DNA from: Oceanospirillum sp048264105
GTDB taxonomy: Bacteria > Pseudomonadota > Gammaproteobacteria > Pseudomonadales > Halomonadaceae
DNA length: 64,000 nucleotides
Direction: 5' to 3'
NCBI GenBank assembly: GCA_048264105.1
Contig: JBLXDJ010000005.1
Coordinates: 239,874 to 303,873, forward strand
Shown: positions 14,202 to 22,607 of the stretch, piece after piece
How positions within the stretch are numbered: position 1 is the first letter of the stretch
Layout of the letters: every line of letters begins with the position of its first letter
Position numbers and translations under genes: made by a program
The notes under the pieces: generated by a model
What the model was told of the DNA's origin: nothing
The model's input: the letters and a program-made list of their open reading frames with translations, nothing else
Database searches by the model: none

Positions 14202-16493
14202 ATGTCTGAAGCGGATAAAAACCAACAGCAGCAGGAATACCGTTTTGCCTTGCGGGGCATGCACTGTGCCAGTTGCGTGCAGCAGGTACAGAGTGCGCTG
14301 GATCAGCTGGAAGGTATTGATAAAGCCGAGGTCAATCTGCCGGATCGTTCCGCCAGTGTGTCCGCTGCCGTGGCTCCGGAAAAAGTGATCGCTGCGGTGG
14401 AAGAGGCGGGCTTTGGTGCGACCCTGCTGGATGATAACTACGGTGAGGATGAGCGTCAGGCGGAAGAGAAAGCCCACTACCATCAGCAGCTGAAGCAGAC
14501 CGGTGCGGCGCTGGCGCTGGGTATCCCGCTGATGGCGATGATGTTCTGGGACGGTATGCCGATGTTGAACAACGCCTCCGGTCAGATCTTCTGGCAGATC
14601 ACTGGCCTTTTGACACTGGCGGTGATGGTTTATTCCGGCGGGCACTTTTATCAGGGCGCGTGGGCGGCGTTTAAAAATCACTACGCCAATATGGATACCC
14701 TGATCGCCCTGGGTACAGGCACCGCCTGGTTGTTCTCCATGCTGATCTCTTTCTGGCCGGATCTGGTGCCGGAGCAGGCGCGCCATGTCTACTTTGAAGC
14801 CGCCGTCTTTATTATCGGTCTGGTGAATCTGGGGCAGGCGTTGGAAAGCCGTGCCCGGGGGCAGGCCTCGCAGGCGATCCGTAAGCTGCTCAATCTGCAG
14901 CCGGAAACCGCCCGCCTGATCCGTAAGGAGGATGGCGAAGAGGTGGATATGCGCATCGAGTCGATCCAGAAGGGCGATATGATCCGGGTGCGTCCCGGTG
15001 AAAAAATCCCGGTGGATGGCAAGGTGATGGAAGGCGAGACCCGGGTGGATGAATCCATGCTCACCGGTGAGCCGATGCCGGTGAGTAAAAAGAAACGGGA
15101 TGAAGTCACCGCCGGTACGCTGAATCAGAGCGGCACCATCCGTATCCGCACCTTGCGGGTTGGTAGTGATACCGCGCTGGCGAAGATTATCGATCAGGTG
15201 CGGCAGGCGCAGAATGCCAAACCGGCGCTGGGTCGTTTGGCGGATAAGATCGCTGCGGTCTTTGTGCCTACGGTACTGATTATCGCGGTGCTGACCGCAC
15301 TGGCCTGGTTTAATTTCGGCCCGGAACCGGTGTCGGCCTATATGCTGGTGACCACCATGACGGTGTTAGTGATCGCTTGCCCCTGTGCTTTGGGCCTTGC
15401 GACGCCGATGTCCATTATGGTGGGCGTGGGTAAAGCCGCCGAGCACGGTATTCTGATTCGCAAAGGCGATGCGCTGCAGCAGGCCGCTGAGGTGGATGTG
15501 GTGGTGCTGGATAAAACCGGTACCGTGACCCAGGGCCACCCTGAAGTGACCGATCTGGTGCTGCTGGACGCAGGTAAAGCACAGGGTTTAACCGAGCAGG
15601 ATCTGCTTAAGTTTGCCGTCAGCCTTGAGGTTGCTTCTGAACACCCGCTGGCACAGGCGATTGTCAATCGCGCCAAGACCGAAGGCATCAGCGTTCAGGA
15701 AGCGAAAGAGATTCAGCCGGTGGCGGGACAGGGTATTCAGGGACAGTTTACTGGTGATGACTCCGACGTAAGCCAGCGCTTACTGCTGGGCAACCGCGCC
15801 CTGATGCAGAGCTTTGATCTGGAATTGGGCGCTGCTGAAACTCAGATGCAGGCGCTGGCGGAGCAGGGAAAAACACCGGTATTACTGGCGCTGAATGAGG
15901 CGGTGATCGGTGTGCTGTCGATTGCTGATCCGGTGAAAGAAGACTCGAAAGCCGCCATCGCCCGCCTGAAAAAGCAGGGCGTCAAAGTGATGATGCTCAC
16001 CGGTGATAACCGGATTACCGCCCAGGCAGTAGCAAGCGAAGTGGGTGTCGATCAGGTAATCGCTGAGGTGATGCCGGATCATAAAGCCGATGAGATCCGT
16101 AAGCTGCAGCAACAGGGGCTTAAGGTTGCCATGGTGGGTGACGGTATCAATGATGCCCCGGCGTTGGCGCAGGCGGATGTGGGCATGGCGATTGGTACGG
16201 GTACCGATATCGCCATTGAAAGTGCCGACCTGACCCTGATGCGAGGCTCGTTGCAGGGCATTGCCGATGCGATGGAGATCTCGAAACTGACGGTCAGCAA
16301 TATCAAACAGAACCTGTTTGGTGCCTTTGTTTATAACAGCATCGGTATTCCGCTGGCGGCGGGTGTCCTGTTCCCGGTCTTTGGCTGGTTGCTGAACCCG
16401 GCCTTTGCCGGAGCGGCCATGGCGATGTCCTCGGTGACCGTGGTCAGTAACGCTAACCGTCTGCGACTGAAGAAGCTGTCGGCAGATGCATAA
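14202..16493 (+). CDS. copA: Cu(I)-exporting P1B-type ATPase
   Basis: A 763-residue copper-exporting ATPase of the inner membrane. The order is: one N-terminal metal-binding domain (GMHCASC, Cys22 and Cys25), membrane segments, the actuator loop (VDESMLTGEPMPV), the membrane metal site CPC (VIACPCALGLATP, about residue 392), the phosphorylation site DKTGT (about 436), the P1B HP motif (SEHPLAQAI), the hinge MVGDGINDAPAL (about 645), and two last helices. CPC plus an HMA domain marks Cu(I)/Ag(I) specificity. E. coli CopA has two metal-binding domains, this one has one, with CopZ as separate chaperone. Confidence 0.96.
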   Translation: MSEADKNQQQQEYRFALRGMHCASCVQQVQSALDQLEGIDKAEVNLPDRSASVSAAVAPEKVIAAVEEAGFGATLLDDNYGEDERQAEEKAHYHQQLKQTGAALALGIPLMAMMFWDGMPMLNNASGQIFWQITGLLTLAVMVYSGGHFYQGAWAAFKNHYANMDTLIALGTGTAWLFSMLISFWPDLVPEQARHVYFEAAVFIIGLVNLGQALESRARGQASQAIRKLLNLQPETARLIRKEDGEEVDMRIESIQKGDMIRVRPGEKIPVDGKVMEGETRVDESMLTGEPMPVSKKKRDEVTAGTLNQSGTIRIRTLRVGSDTALAKIIDQVRQAQNAKPALGRLADKIAAVFVPTVLIIAVLTALAWFNFGPEPVSAYMLVTTMTVLVIACPCALGLATPMSIMVGVGKAAEHGILIRKGDALQQAAEVDVVVLDKTGTVTQGHPEVTDLVLLDAGKAQGLTEQDLLKFAVSLEVASEHPLAQAIVNRAKTEGISVQEAKEIQPVAGQGIQGQFTGDDSDVSQRLLLGNRALMQSFDLELGAAETQMQALAEQGKTPVLLALNEAVIGVLSIADPVKEDSKAAIARLKKQGVKVMMLTGDNRITAQAVASEVGVDQVIAEVMPDHKADEIRKLQQQGLKVAMVGDGINDAPALAQADVGMAIGTGTDIAIESADLTLMRGSLQGIADAMEISKLTVSNIKQNLFGAFVYNSIGIPLAAGVLFPVFGWLLNPAFAGAAMAMSSVTVVSNANRLRLKKLSADA

Positions 16494-16544
16494 GCCAATT
16501 ATTAGCTGGCTTATAGCCACTGATAAACAATGGAGGAACAGATA

Positions 16545-16634
16545 ATGAGCGTATTGGTAAATCTGGCAGGTCTTGTGCTGATCGGACTGGTGATCTGGTG
16601 GTTCTGGCTGAAGCGGCCAAACTCGGGGCCGTAG
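16545..16634 (+). CDS. 29-residue single-helix membrane protein after copA
   Basis: A tiny gene with a strong ribosome site (TGGAGGAACAG, ATG at 16545) 51 bp after copA. The product is almost one membrane helix (LVNLAGLVLIGLVIWWFWL) followed by KRPNSGP and a stop. From memory, this looks like the N-terminal anchor of the cupredoxin-domain proteins that follow copA in many gammaproteobacteria, where the helix is followed by a copper-binding domain. Here no such domain follows in any frame; a tandem repeat array starts right at the stop. It may be a true small protein or the remains of a truncated cupredoxin gene. Confidence 0.6.
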   Translation: MSVLVNLAGLVLIGLVIWWFWLKRPNSGP

Positions 16635-16635
16635 A

Positions 16636-16717
16636 GCACTGGTTTAAAAGCATCGCTGAGTTAAAAGAACCGCTGGTTTAAAACCACTGCTGAGTTAAAA
16701 GCATCGCTGGGTTTTAA
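16636..16717. repeat. 17-bp degenerate tandem repeat, five copies
   Basis: Consensus about GMAYCGCTGRGTTTAAA. Copies at 16636-16649 (short), 16650-16666, 16667-16683, 16684-16700 and 16701-16717. It starts directly after the stop codon of the 29-residue gene. Confidence 0.88.
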
Positions 16718-16740
16718 GTAAAGATAAATTAAGCGAAGAT

Positions 16741-16768
16741 AAAAAAACGGGAGCCGCATGGCTCCCGT
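16741..16768 (-). terminator. terminator for the sulfide:quinone oxidoreductase gene
   Basis: A 9-bp perfect stem ACGGGAGCC/GGCTCCCGT, GCAT loop, followed on the minus strand by seven T (16747-16741). Confidence 0.8.
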
Positions 16769-16854
16769 GTCCTATCAGTTATGTCAGATCGCCTCATTTA
16801 GATAGAGGTTGCCTGAATAAACGGACTAGCAGAGTTCTATGCTGTTCGTTAGCG

Positions 16855-18126
16855 CTATTTCAGGCGCTCGACACCGATCATTTTGAGGATCTGTTTCTCG
16901 TAGAACGGCTCGGGATTACCGGTCTTCATCTTACGGATGAAGTACTTCTCAAAGGCGACCTTCGCCAGATGCACCCATTTGCCCTTCTTAAACCAGTTGA
17001 CGTTGCGCGGTGGAATCTGCGGCAGCGCCACAAAGGCTGCACCGGTATCGCCCATATCCGCCAGACAGATGGCATTCCAGGTCGCTTTGGCTTCCGGCTC
17101 TTCACCTTTCAGCACCGCATCCAGATTTTCCACAATGGCGGTCACCATGGACTCAATCATATAGCCGGTTTTAGGCACGCCGGTGGGCACAGGAGTGGCT
17201 TCGGTCGGCGCGATGGCGATACAGACACCCGCTGACCAGATATTGTCGTATTTCGGGCTGCGCTGATGATCATCAACAATCACAAAACCGCGCGGATTAC
17301 AGAGATCCGCTACGTTGGCGACACAATCTACGCCTTTGAAGGCCGGTAGCATCATGGAGTGCTTAAACGGCAGTTCGTGCTGTTTGATCACTTCACCACT
17401 GTCGTTGTGTTCATCCACATACATCATGCCCTCTTCCACTTTGGAAACCTTGGCGTTGCAGATCCACTTGATGTGGTGCATACGCAGGTCGGACTCCAGC
17501 ATGGATTTGGAATCGCCAACACCGCCTAAGCCCAGATGGCCGATATAGGGTTCGCTGGTGACAAAGGTCATAGGGACTTTGTCGCGGATTTTCCGGTTTT
17601 GCAGCTCTTTGTTCAGAATAAAAGCGTATTCGTAGGCGGGTCCAAAACAGCTGGCTCCGGCCATAGCACCCACGACAACAGGGCCGGGGTCTTCGCAAAG
17701 CTGTTCAAAGTTCTTGTAGGAATCCAGTGCGTGGGGCAGAGAGCACACCGATTGCGTATGGCCACCGTGGGGGCCTGCGCCTTCCACTTCGTCAAAGGCC
17801 AGTTTAGGCCCGGTCATAATCAGCAGGTGGTCATAGTGAACGGCTTCGCCATTTGCCAGCGTCAGGCTGTTGCTTTCGGGGCTGATAGCGTCCACGGCCT
17901 GAGGGATAAAGTTGATATCGTGTTTTTGCAGGTGAGGGGCGATTTTGAAGCTGATCTCTTCGGAATCCCGCCAGCCAACGGCAACCCAGGGGTTGGAGGG
18001 AACAAACTGGAAATAATCCCGTTCGTTGATCACGGTGATTTCGTGAGATTTACCGAGCTTGTGGCGTAACTCGTACGCTGCTGCCATACCGCCGGTGCCG
18101 GCACCGAGCACTACTACATGAGCCAT
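16855..18126 (-). CDS. sqr: sulfide:quinone oxidoreductase
   Basis: A 423-residue FAD enzyme of the membrane surface that oxidises sulfide and passes electrons to quinone. The N-terminal FAD fold is VVVLGAGTGGMAAAYEL. Three cysteines sit where the Acidithiobacillus enzyme has its catalytic set: Cys128 (QSVCSLPHA), Cys160 (GASCFGPAYE) and Cys354 (AICLADMGDTG). The C-terminus has basic, amphipathic stretches suited to membrane attachment (VNWFKKGKWVHLAK). A strong AAGGAGG precedes the ATG. It should protect against or use sulfide; a related flavocytochrome-type enzyme is less likely because the membrane tail and cysteines fit SQR. Confidence 0.9.
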   Translation of the reverse strand: MAHVVVLGAGTGGMAAAYELRHKLGKSHEITVINERDYFQFVPSNPWVAVGWRDSEEISFKIAPHLQKHDINFIPQAVDAISPESNSLTLANGEAVHYDHLLIMTGPKLAFDEVEGAGPHGGHTQSVCSLPHALDSYKNFEQLCEDPGPVVVGAMAGASCFGPAYEYAFILNKELQNRKIRDKVPMTFVTSEPYIGHLGLGGVGDSKSMLESDLRMHHIKWICNAKVSKVEEGMMYVDEHNDSGEVIKQHELPFKHSMMLPAFKGVDCVANVADLCNPRGFVIVDDHQRSPKYDNIWSAGVCIAIAPTEATPVPTGVPKTGYMIESMVTAIVENLDAVLKGEEPEAKATWNAICLADMGDTGAAFVALPQIPPRNVNWFKKGKWVHLAKVAFEKYFIRKMKTGNPEPFYEKQILKMIGVERLK

Positions 18127-18216
18127 CGCAGGCCTCCTTGGGGGGAGTGGATTGTTATTTTGTTATAAGCCTGCGATCTATCTTAGTAACTTTTTTATAT
18201 ATTAGTAAAGGTAAAA

Positions 18217-18855
18217 TTAGTATTTTTTAAACCGATCGCCCCAAACTTCTTTCAGGCGATTATCCCGACCACAGCTATTGCGGTAGAAGGTATAGCGGAT
18301 CGGATTCTTCATGTAGTAATCCTGATGGTAGTCTTCAGCCGGATAGAAGGTGCTGGCGGGTTTGATTTCAGTCTGGATCTTTTTATCAAAATCCTGCTGA
18401 ACCTTTTCTTTGCTGGCTGTCGCCAGACGCATCTGTTCGTCATCGATTGGGTAGATGCCGGAACGGTACTGAGTGCCGGTATCACAGAACTGGCGGTTGA
18501 TGGCGAAGGGGTCGACATTAACCCAGAAGACATCGAGTAGGGTCTGATAACTGACGATATCCGGGTCGTACGTGACCTCAACCGCTTCAGTGTGACCGGT
18601 AACGCCGGCGGATACTTCACGGTAGGTAGGGTTCTTTTTGTGACCATCGGTATAGCCGGAAATGGTGCTGATCACGCCATCAAGATTATCGAAGGGTGGC
18701 TCCATGCACCAGAAACAGCCGCCGGCGAAAATCGCTTTAGCCTCTTTGGCCTGACTAACGGGACTGAACAGCATGACAGCCATAAAGAGTAAGCCCATTA
18801 GGGTCAGGCCTGCAGCCGATGCAGATCGTTTAAAAGACAGTGGTAGTGCGTTCAT
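18217..18855 (-). CDS. msrA: periplasmic peptide-methionine (S)-S-oxide reductase
   Basis: A 212-residue MsrA with an N-terminal signal peptide (hydrophobic GLTLMGLLFMAVMLF, likely cleavage after SQA), so it repairs oxidised methionines in the periplasm. The catalytic motif GCFWC is present (nucleophile Cys47), with GYTDGHKKNPTYREVSAG, GHTEAVEV and EDYHQDY typical for the family. A resolving cysteine is near the C-terminus (RNSCGRDNRLKEVWGD). The start at 18855 is supported by AGGGAG; the open frame continues to 18900 without support. Located between sqr and a sensor kinase, in a stretch with other redox-stress genes (sodB). Confidence 0.93.
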   Translation of the reverse strand: MNALPLSFKRSASAAGLTLMGLLFMAVMLFSPVSQAKEAKAIFAGGCFWCMEPPFDNLDGVISTISGYTDGHKKNPTYREVSAGVTGHTEAVEVTYDPDIVSYQTLLDVFWVNVDPFAINRQFCDTGTQYRSGIYPIDDEQMRLATASKEKVQQDFDKKIQTEIKPASTFYPAEDYHQDYYMKNPIRYTFYRNSCGRDNRLKEVWGDRFKKY

Positions 18856-18961
18856 ATAGGTACTCCCTGAGACGTTTCTGAGAGATCCGGCCATAGCCAA
18901 AACCTCTGTTGGTTATCAGGATGTACGCAATAGCCCGGGCAGTAGATTCAGACGGGTGGGA

Positions 18962-20809
18962 TTATTCTGTGATCCGGACATTAAACCACTGCTCCAGCGC
19001 CTGTTTGAGCAGGCGGGTATCCAGCGGTTTAGCGAGGAAGTCCTGCATACCGGCTTCCAGACAGCTTGCCCGGTCTACAGCCATGACATTGGCCGTTAAG
19101 GCCACGATGGCGGTTTCTTTGTTCGGTGTGTCTTCCTGTCGGATCTTCCGGCTACAGGTGATGCCATCCATCACCGGCATCTGGCAGTCCATCACAATCA
19201 GGCCGTAGGGCTTTTGCCGGCACATATCAAAGGCGATCTGACCATTTTCAGCATGCTCTGTGTCGTAGCCCATCTTGTTCAGAATGGCGACGGCAAGTTT
19301 GGCGTTCACCGGATTGTCTTCCACGACAAGGATCGGCCGACGATCATCGGCTGCGGTGACTGCGTCTTCCGCGCCTATGCCTTCTGTACCTGGGCTGTTC
19401 TCCCGGGATGTTGCTGTCAGCTGTTCCTGCTTCACCTGTACCGGAATGCTGAACCAGAACACTGAGCCTTTATCCGGCTCACTGTGGACACCGATCTCAC
19501 CGTTCATCGCTTCGATAATCTCGCGACAGAGAGAAAGCCCCAGTCCGCTGCCACCGTATTGGCGGGTGGTCGAGCTGTCTGCCTGTGTGAACGGAGAGAA
19601 AAGCTGCTGCTGAGCTTCTGCTGATATTCCGATACCGGTATCTTCAATTTCGATATGCAACCTGTGATCAACCAGTGATGTCGGGGGCGAGTCAGCGTGT
19701 GGAAGCTCAGACTCCCGATGCAGCCGGATGCGCAGGGTGATTCCGCCGCTGGCGGTAAATTTCACGGCATTACCCAATAGGTTGATGATCACCTGTTGCA
19801 GGCGTAGAGGATCACTGACGATCTCATGGGGCTGACCCGCTGGTATATCCAGTGTGAAGCGAAGCTGTTTGCCGGTCAGGGCGGCGTTGATCACGGAGCG
19901 CGCATCCTGAGCGCAGCTGATCAGGTCGAAAGATTTCGCCTCAATCGGCATTTTATTCTGCTGAAGACGCGATAGATCGAGAATATTGTTGATCAGGTTC
20001 AGCAGGGCATTACCTGATGCGGTGATGTCCTTCAGAAGAGACGCAGTGCCCGGCGTTTTATGCACGCTGTCTTCCATTTTCAGAAGCTCGACAGAGCCTA
20101 AAATACCGTTCAGCGGTGTACGGATTTCGTGGCTCATATTGGACAGGAAATCGCTCTTACTGCGGTTTGCAGCCTCTGCTTTCAACGCCAGTTTCTGATT
20201 ACGACGCAGTTCCAGATAGTTGATCAGCGTGAAAATACTGGCCACAGCCAGAATACTGAACAGCAGAAAGATCACCCAGCGATAGTTCTCCTGAACTTTC
20301 AAGGCGAAACGGCTTTCGGTTTCTGAAATAGCAGATGCGATGGTGCGGGATGAGTGCATAAAGCGGGGAATAAAGTTTTCCATGCTCTCAATATAATGAC
20401 CGGCTTGCTCCGGTGTCAGGGTTTCCATCTCATCTTCCAGACTGATCAGGAGCTCTTTCAGGCGTTCCACTTCAGAGAGGATACCGCTATCAAGCTGCAT
20501 GATGAGCTCGCGGGTTGAACCCTTGGTGACAATATTAATCCGGCTCCAGAGGATCTCCGTCCGGAAGCTGACTTCATCAGATTGTTCGGCAGAGGGCTTG
20601 GCAACAAAGGCGTTCAGTTCATTCACCAGCCGAAGCAGTTCCATCTCAATACGGGTGCTGTTCCAGTAACGCTCATCTTTGGTCAGCATCGAAAATTCGT
20701 TGATCTCTTTTTCCAGCCGGAACAGAGAACCGGCAATAAAAAAGACCAGAACGAGAAGGCTTAAAGCCAGCACGATGGGTTTGATAAGACCTGAGCGCTT
20801 ATTTAACAC
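18962..20809 (-). CDS. membrane hybrid sensor histidine kinase with receiver domain
   Basis: A 615-residue protein. An N-terminal membrane helix (about 10-30) is followed by a helical periplasmic sensor part of about 140 residues without a motif I recognise, and a second helix (about 177-199). Then come the dimerisation/phosphorylation domain (FLSNMSHEIRTPLNG), the ATP-binding domain (LLGNAVKFT, IEDTGIGIS, GGSGLGLSL) and a C-terminal receiver with phospho-acceptor Asp in VMDCQMPVMDG. No output domain is present, so it must relay to another protein. It lies 58 bp downstream of the molybdopterin-fold gene on the same strand, which suggests the two form a sensor unit. Confidence 0.88.
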   Translation of the reverse strand: MLNKRSGLIKPIVLALSLLVLVFFIAGSLFRLEKEINEFSMLTKDERYWNSTRIEMELLRLVNELNAFVAKPSAEQSDEVSFRTEILWSRINIVTKGSTRELIMQLDSGILSEVERLKELLISLEDEMETLTPEQAGHYIESMENFIPRFMHSSRTIASAISETESRFALKVQENYRWVIFLLFSILAVASIFTLINYLELRRNQKLALKAEAANRSKSDFLSNMSHEIRTPLNGILGSVELLKMEDSVHKTPGTASLLKDITASGNALLNLINNILDLSRLQQNKMPIEAKSFDLISCAQDARSVINAALTGKQLRFTLDIPAGQPHEIVSDPLRLQQVIINLLGNAVKFTASGGITLRIRLHRESELPHADSPPTSLVDHRLHIEIEDTGIGISAEAQQQLFSPFTQADSSTTRQYGGSGLGLSLCREIIEAMNGEIGVHSEPDKGSVFWFSIPVQVKQEQLTATSRENSPGTEGIGAEDAVTAADDRRPILVVEDNPVNAKLAVAILNKMGYDTEHAENGQIAFDMCRQKPYGLIVMDCQMPVMDGITCSRKIRQEDTPNKETAIVALTANVMAVDRASCLEAGMQDFLAKPLDTRLLKQALEQWFNVRITE

Positions 20810-20867
20810 AGTGACAGAACTCCATCAGATAACTCAATCCGTACACCTTGGTGCTTAACGTATGTGC

Positions 20868-21404
20868 TTAGTTCACAACGATTGTTTTTAACTGCCAGAT
20901 AGAGTGGGCCTGAAAGGGAGGGACATTAATTTCAGGCTGATCTGAGAATGGGTACAAAACCCAAAGCGGGCCTTTGTCTCTGATTCGCATTTTTTTTCCA
21001 TCCATGGCATACGCGATAAAGGCATTGTGTTCGATAAGCGTGTCGATTTCTACCTTAATAGAGTAATCATTCAGAGCTATCATGGTGATCTTTTTGCCCT
21101 GAGTCTCAACGCCAAGATGAGCCATCAGGTCTTTAAAAGAAACCGATGAGAAACGATGGCTTTGATCTGTCCAGATGGTTTCTGTCTCAACTTCCGTTGC
21201 AGGCAGGGCTTTAAGGTCCGCCAGAGTAAAGCTAACCGGTTTATCTAAACCTTCAACGGTGAGAATGGGGCGCTGAGCGGAAGCGTTAAAAGAGAGCAGC
21301 AAGGCCAGCAGTGTGACTGCTGTAAAAAGCATCCGCAGGGCAATGGTTCGGCGTGAGGTCGCTCGGCATGAAATTGCTCGGCATGAAATCGCAGTTCCAT
21401 TCAT
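20868..21404 (-). CDS. exported molybdopterin-binding-fold protein paired with the hybrid kinase
   Basis: A 178-residue protein with a long basic N-terminus made of 5-residue repeats (AISCR, AISCR, ATSRR), a hydrophobic export signal (FTAVTLLALLLSFNASA) and a mature domain of about 135 residues. The mature part (LTVEGLDKPVSFTLADLKALP, FKDLMAHLGV, GPLWVLYPFSD) looks like a minimal version of the sulfite-oxidase-type molybdopterin-binding domain. No catalytic cysteine is visible in the mature part, so cofactor binding is doubtful. Such proteins often sit beside hybrid kinases or cyclases and may be the periplasmic sensing partner. AGGAG precedes the ATG at 21404. Confidence 0.75.
   Translation of the reverse strand: MNGTAISCRAISCRATSRRTIALRMLFTAVTLLALLLSFNASAQRPILTVEGLDKPVSFTLADLKALPATEVETETIWTDQSHRFSSVSFKDLMAHLGVETQGKKITMIALNDYSIKVEIDTLIEHNAFIAYAMDGKKMRIRDKGPLWVLYPFSDQPEINVPPFQAHSIWQLKTIVVN
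21348..21392. repeat. 15-bp in-frame tandem repeat, three copies, in an export-signal region
   Basis: Copies at 21348-21362, 21363-21377 and 21378-21392 (plus-strand unit TCGGCATGAAATYGC) encode AISCR/AISCR/ATSRR at the start of the molybdopterin-fold protein. Confidence 0.9.
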
Positions 21405-21580
21405 AGGTCAGGCTCCTAAATATGCTTGTATAATATTGGTTATATGATAGCGACTAACGGGTCAGGCCGTCACCTTTATTAAAGCAGAAACCCCAGGATT
21501 AACATCGATAGCCGGTAAGGCGTTGTCTGAATGACTCTCTCTGACAGATTTGAGCCGGTCATGTTCGGTTTTTTCAGGCG

Positions 21581-21611
21581 AAAAAAAACCGACCACTGAA
21601 TCAGTGGCCGG
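21581..21611 (-). terminator. terminator after sodB
   Basis: A stem of CCGGCCAC against GTGGTCGG (one G-T pair) followed on the minus strand by eight T (21588-21581). Confidence 0.85.
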
Positions 21612-21643
21612 CTTGAGTATTCCTTGGGAATACTGTCTGTAAC

Positions 21644-22228
21644 TTATGCTGCGAAGTTAGCCGCTGCAAAGTCCCAGTTCGCCAGAGCCCAGAAACCATT
21701 CAGGTAGTTAGGGCGCACGTTGCGGTAGTCGATGTAGTAAGCGTGTTCCCACAGATCAACAGTCAGCAGAGCAGTCTGACCCGCAGTCATAGGTGTGCCA
21801 GCGTTGCTGGTGTTAACGATTTCCAGAGAACCGTCAGCGTTCTTAACCAGCCAGGTCCAGCTGGAGCCGAAGTTGTTTACAGCTTTGTCGTTAAACTCAG
21901 TCTGGAATGCTTCGAAAGAACCCCATTTAGCATTGATCGCGTCCGCCAGAGCGCCAGTAGGCTGACCGCCACCGTTTGGAGACAGGCTGTTCCAGTAGAA
22001 CGTGTGGTTCCAGATCTGAGCCGCGTTGTTGAAAACAGGACCCGCTGGAGCTGCTTTGATCACTTCTTCCAGAGTTTTGCCTTCAAACTCAGTACCCGGT
22101 ACCAGACCGTTCAGCTTGTCCACGTATGTGTTGTGGTGTTTACCGTGGTGGAATTCCAGAGTTTCAGCAGAGATGTGTGGCTCAAGTGCTGATTTGTCAT
22201 ACGGCAGTGCAGGTAATTCAAATGCCAT
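21644..22228 (-). CDS. sodB: iron superoxide dismutase
   Basis: A 194-residue Fe-type superoxide dismutase of the cytoplasm. The metal ligands are visible: His27 (LEFHHGKHH), the histidine of AQIWNHTFYW, and Asp and His of LTVDLWEHAYYIDYRN. The Fe-type markers NNAAQIWNHTFYWNSLSP and FGSSWTWLV are present. Start at the ATG 22228 gives the standard MAFELPALPY N-terminus, with GGAG ten bases upstream. An in-frame ATG six codons earlier is less likely. A single gene with its own terminator. Confidence 0.96.
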   Translation of the reverse strand: MAFELPALPYDKSALEPHISAETLEFHHGKHHNTYVDKLNGLVPGTEFEGKTLEEVIKAAPAGPVFNNAAQIWNHTFYWNSLSPNGGGQPTGALADAINAKWGSFEAFQTEFNDKAVNNFGSSWTWLVKNADGSLEIVNTSNAGTPMTAGQTALLTVDLWEHAYYIDYRNVRPNYLNGFWALANWDFAAANFAA

Positions 22229-22607
22229 GGTTGTTTTCTCCATCAACTCACGTCAAAAAGTATGAAGTTATCGGATACGATACTTCGACCATTATTTTTT
22301 CAGATTCTGGTTACCGGATCTTTGCGCCACCGGCGACCATCTGTTTTAAAGTGCGTGAATAATAGCACTTCATTTGCAGGGTTTCTATTTCTGAGTAGAA
22401 CAGTTGGATATTATTTCAGCTGCAAAAGTTCTTCTGACTCAGGCTACATTAGCAAGTGGCTCATTTATTTCCGCTACGCAATGTAATAATCTTACTAGAC
22501 AGATAAAGGCGATGTACTCTAATTCAAAGGCATTAATCAAAGTGCATTGACCGACTATCCTGAATTGAACGAAACCTATCGAACGACAACAGACCCGGAT
22601 TCTAAAC
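22229..22607. other. 379-bp divergent promoter region of sodB and the coiled-coil gene
   Basis: AT-rich, without a coding frame. One imperfect dyad around 22265-22290 (GAAGTTATC against GATACTTC) is seen; no Fur box or clear -35/-10 pair was found by eye. Confidence 0.5.
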
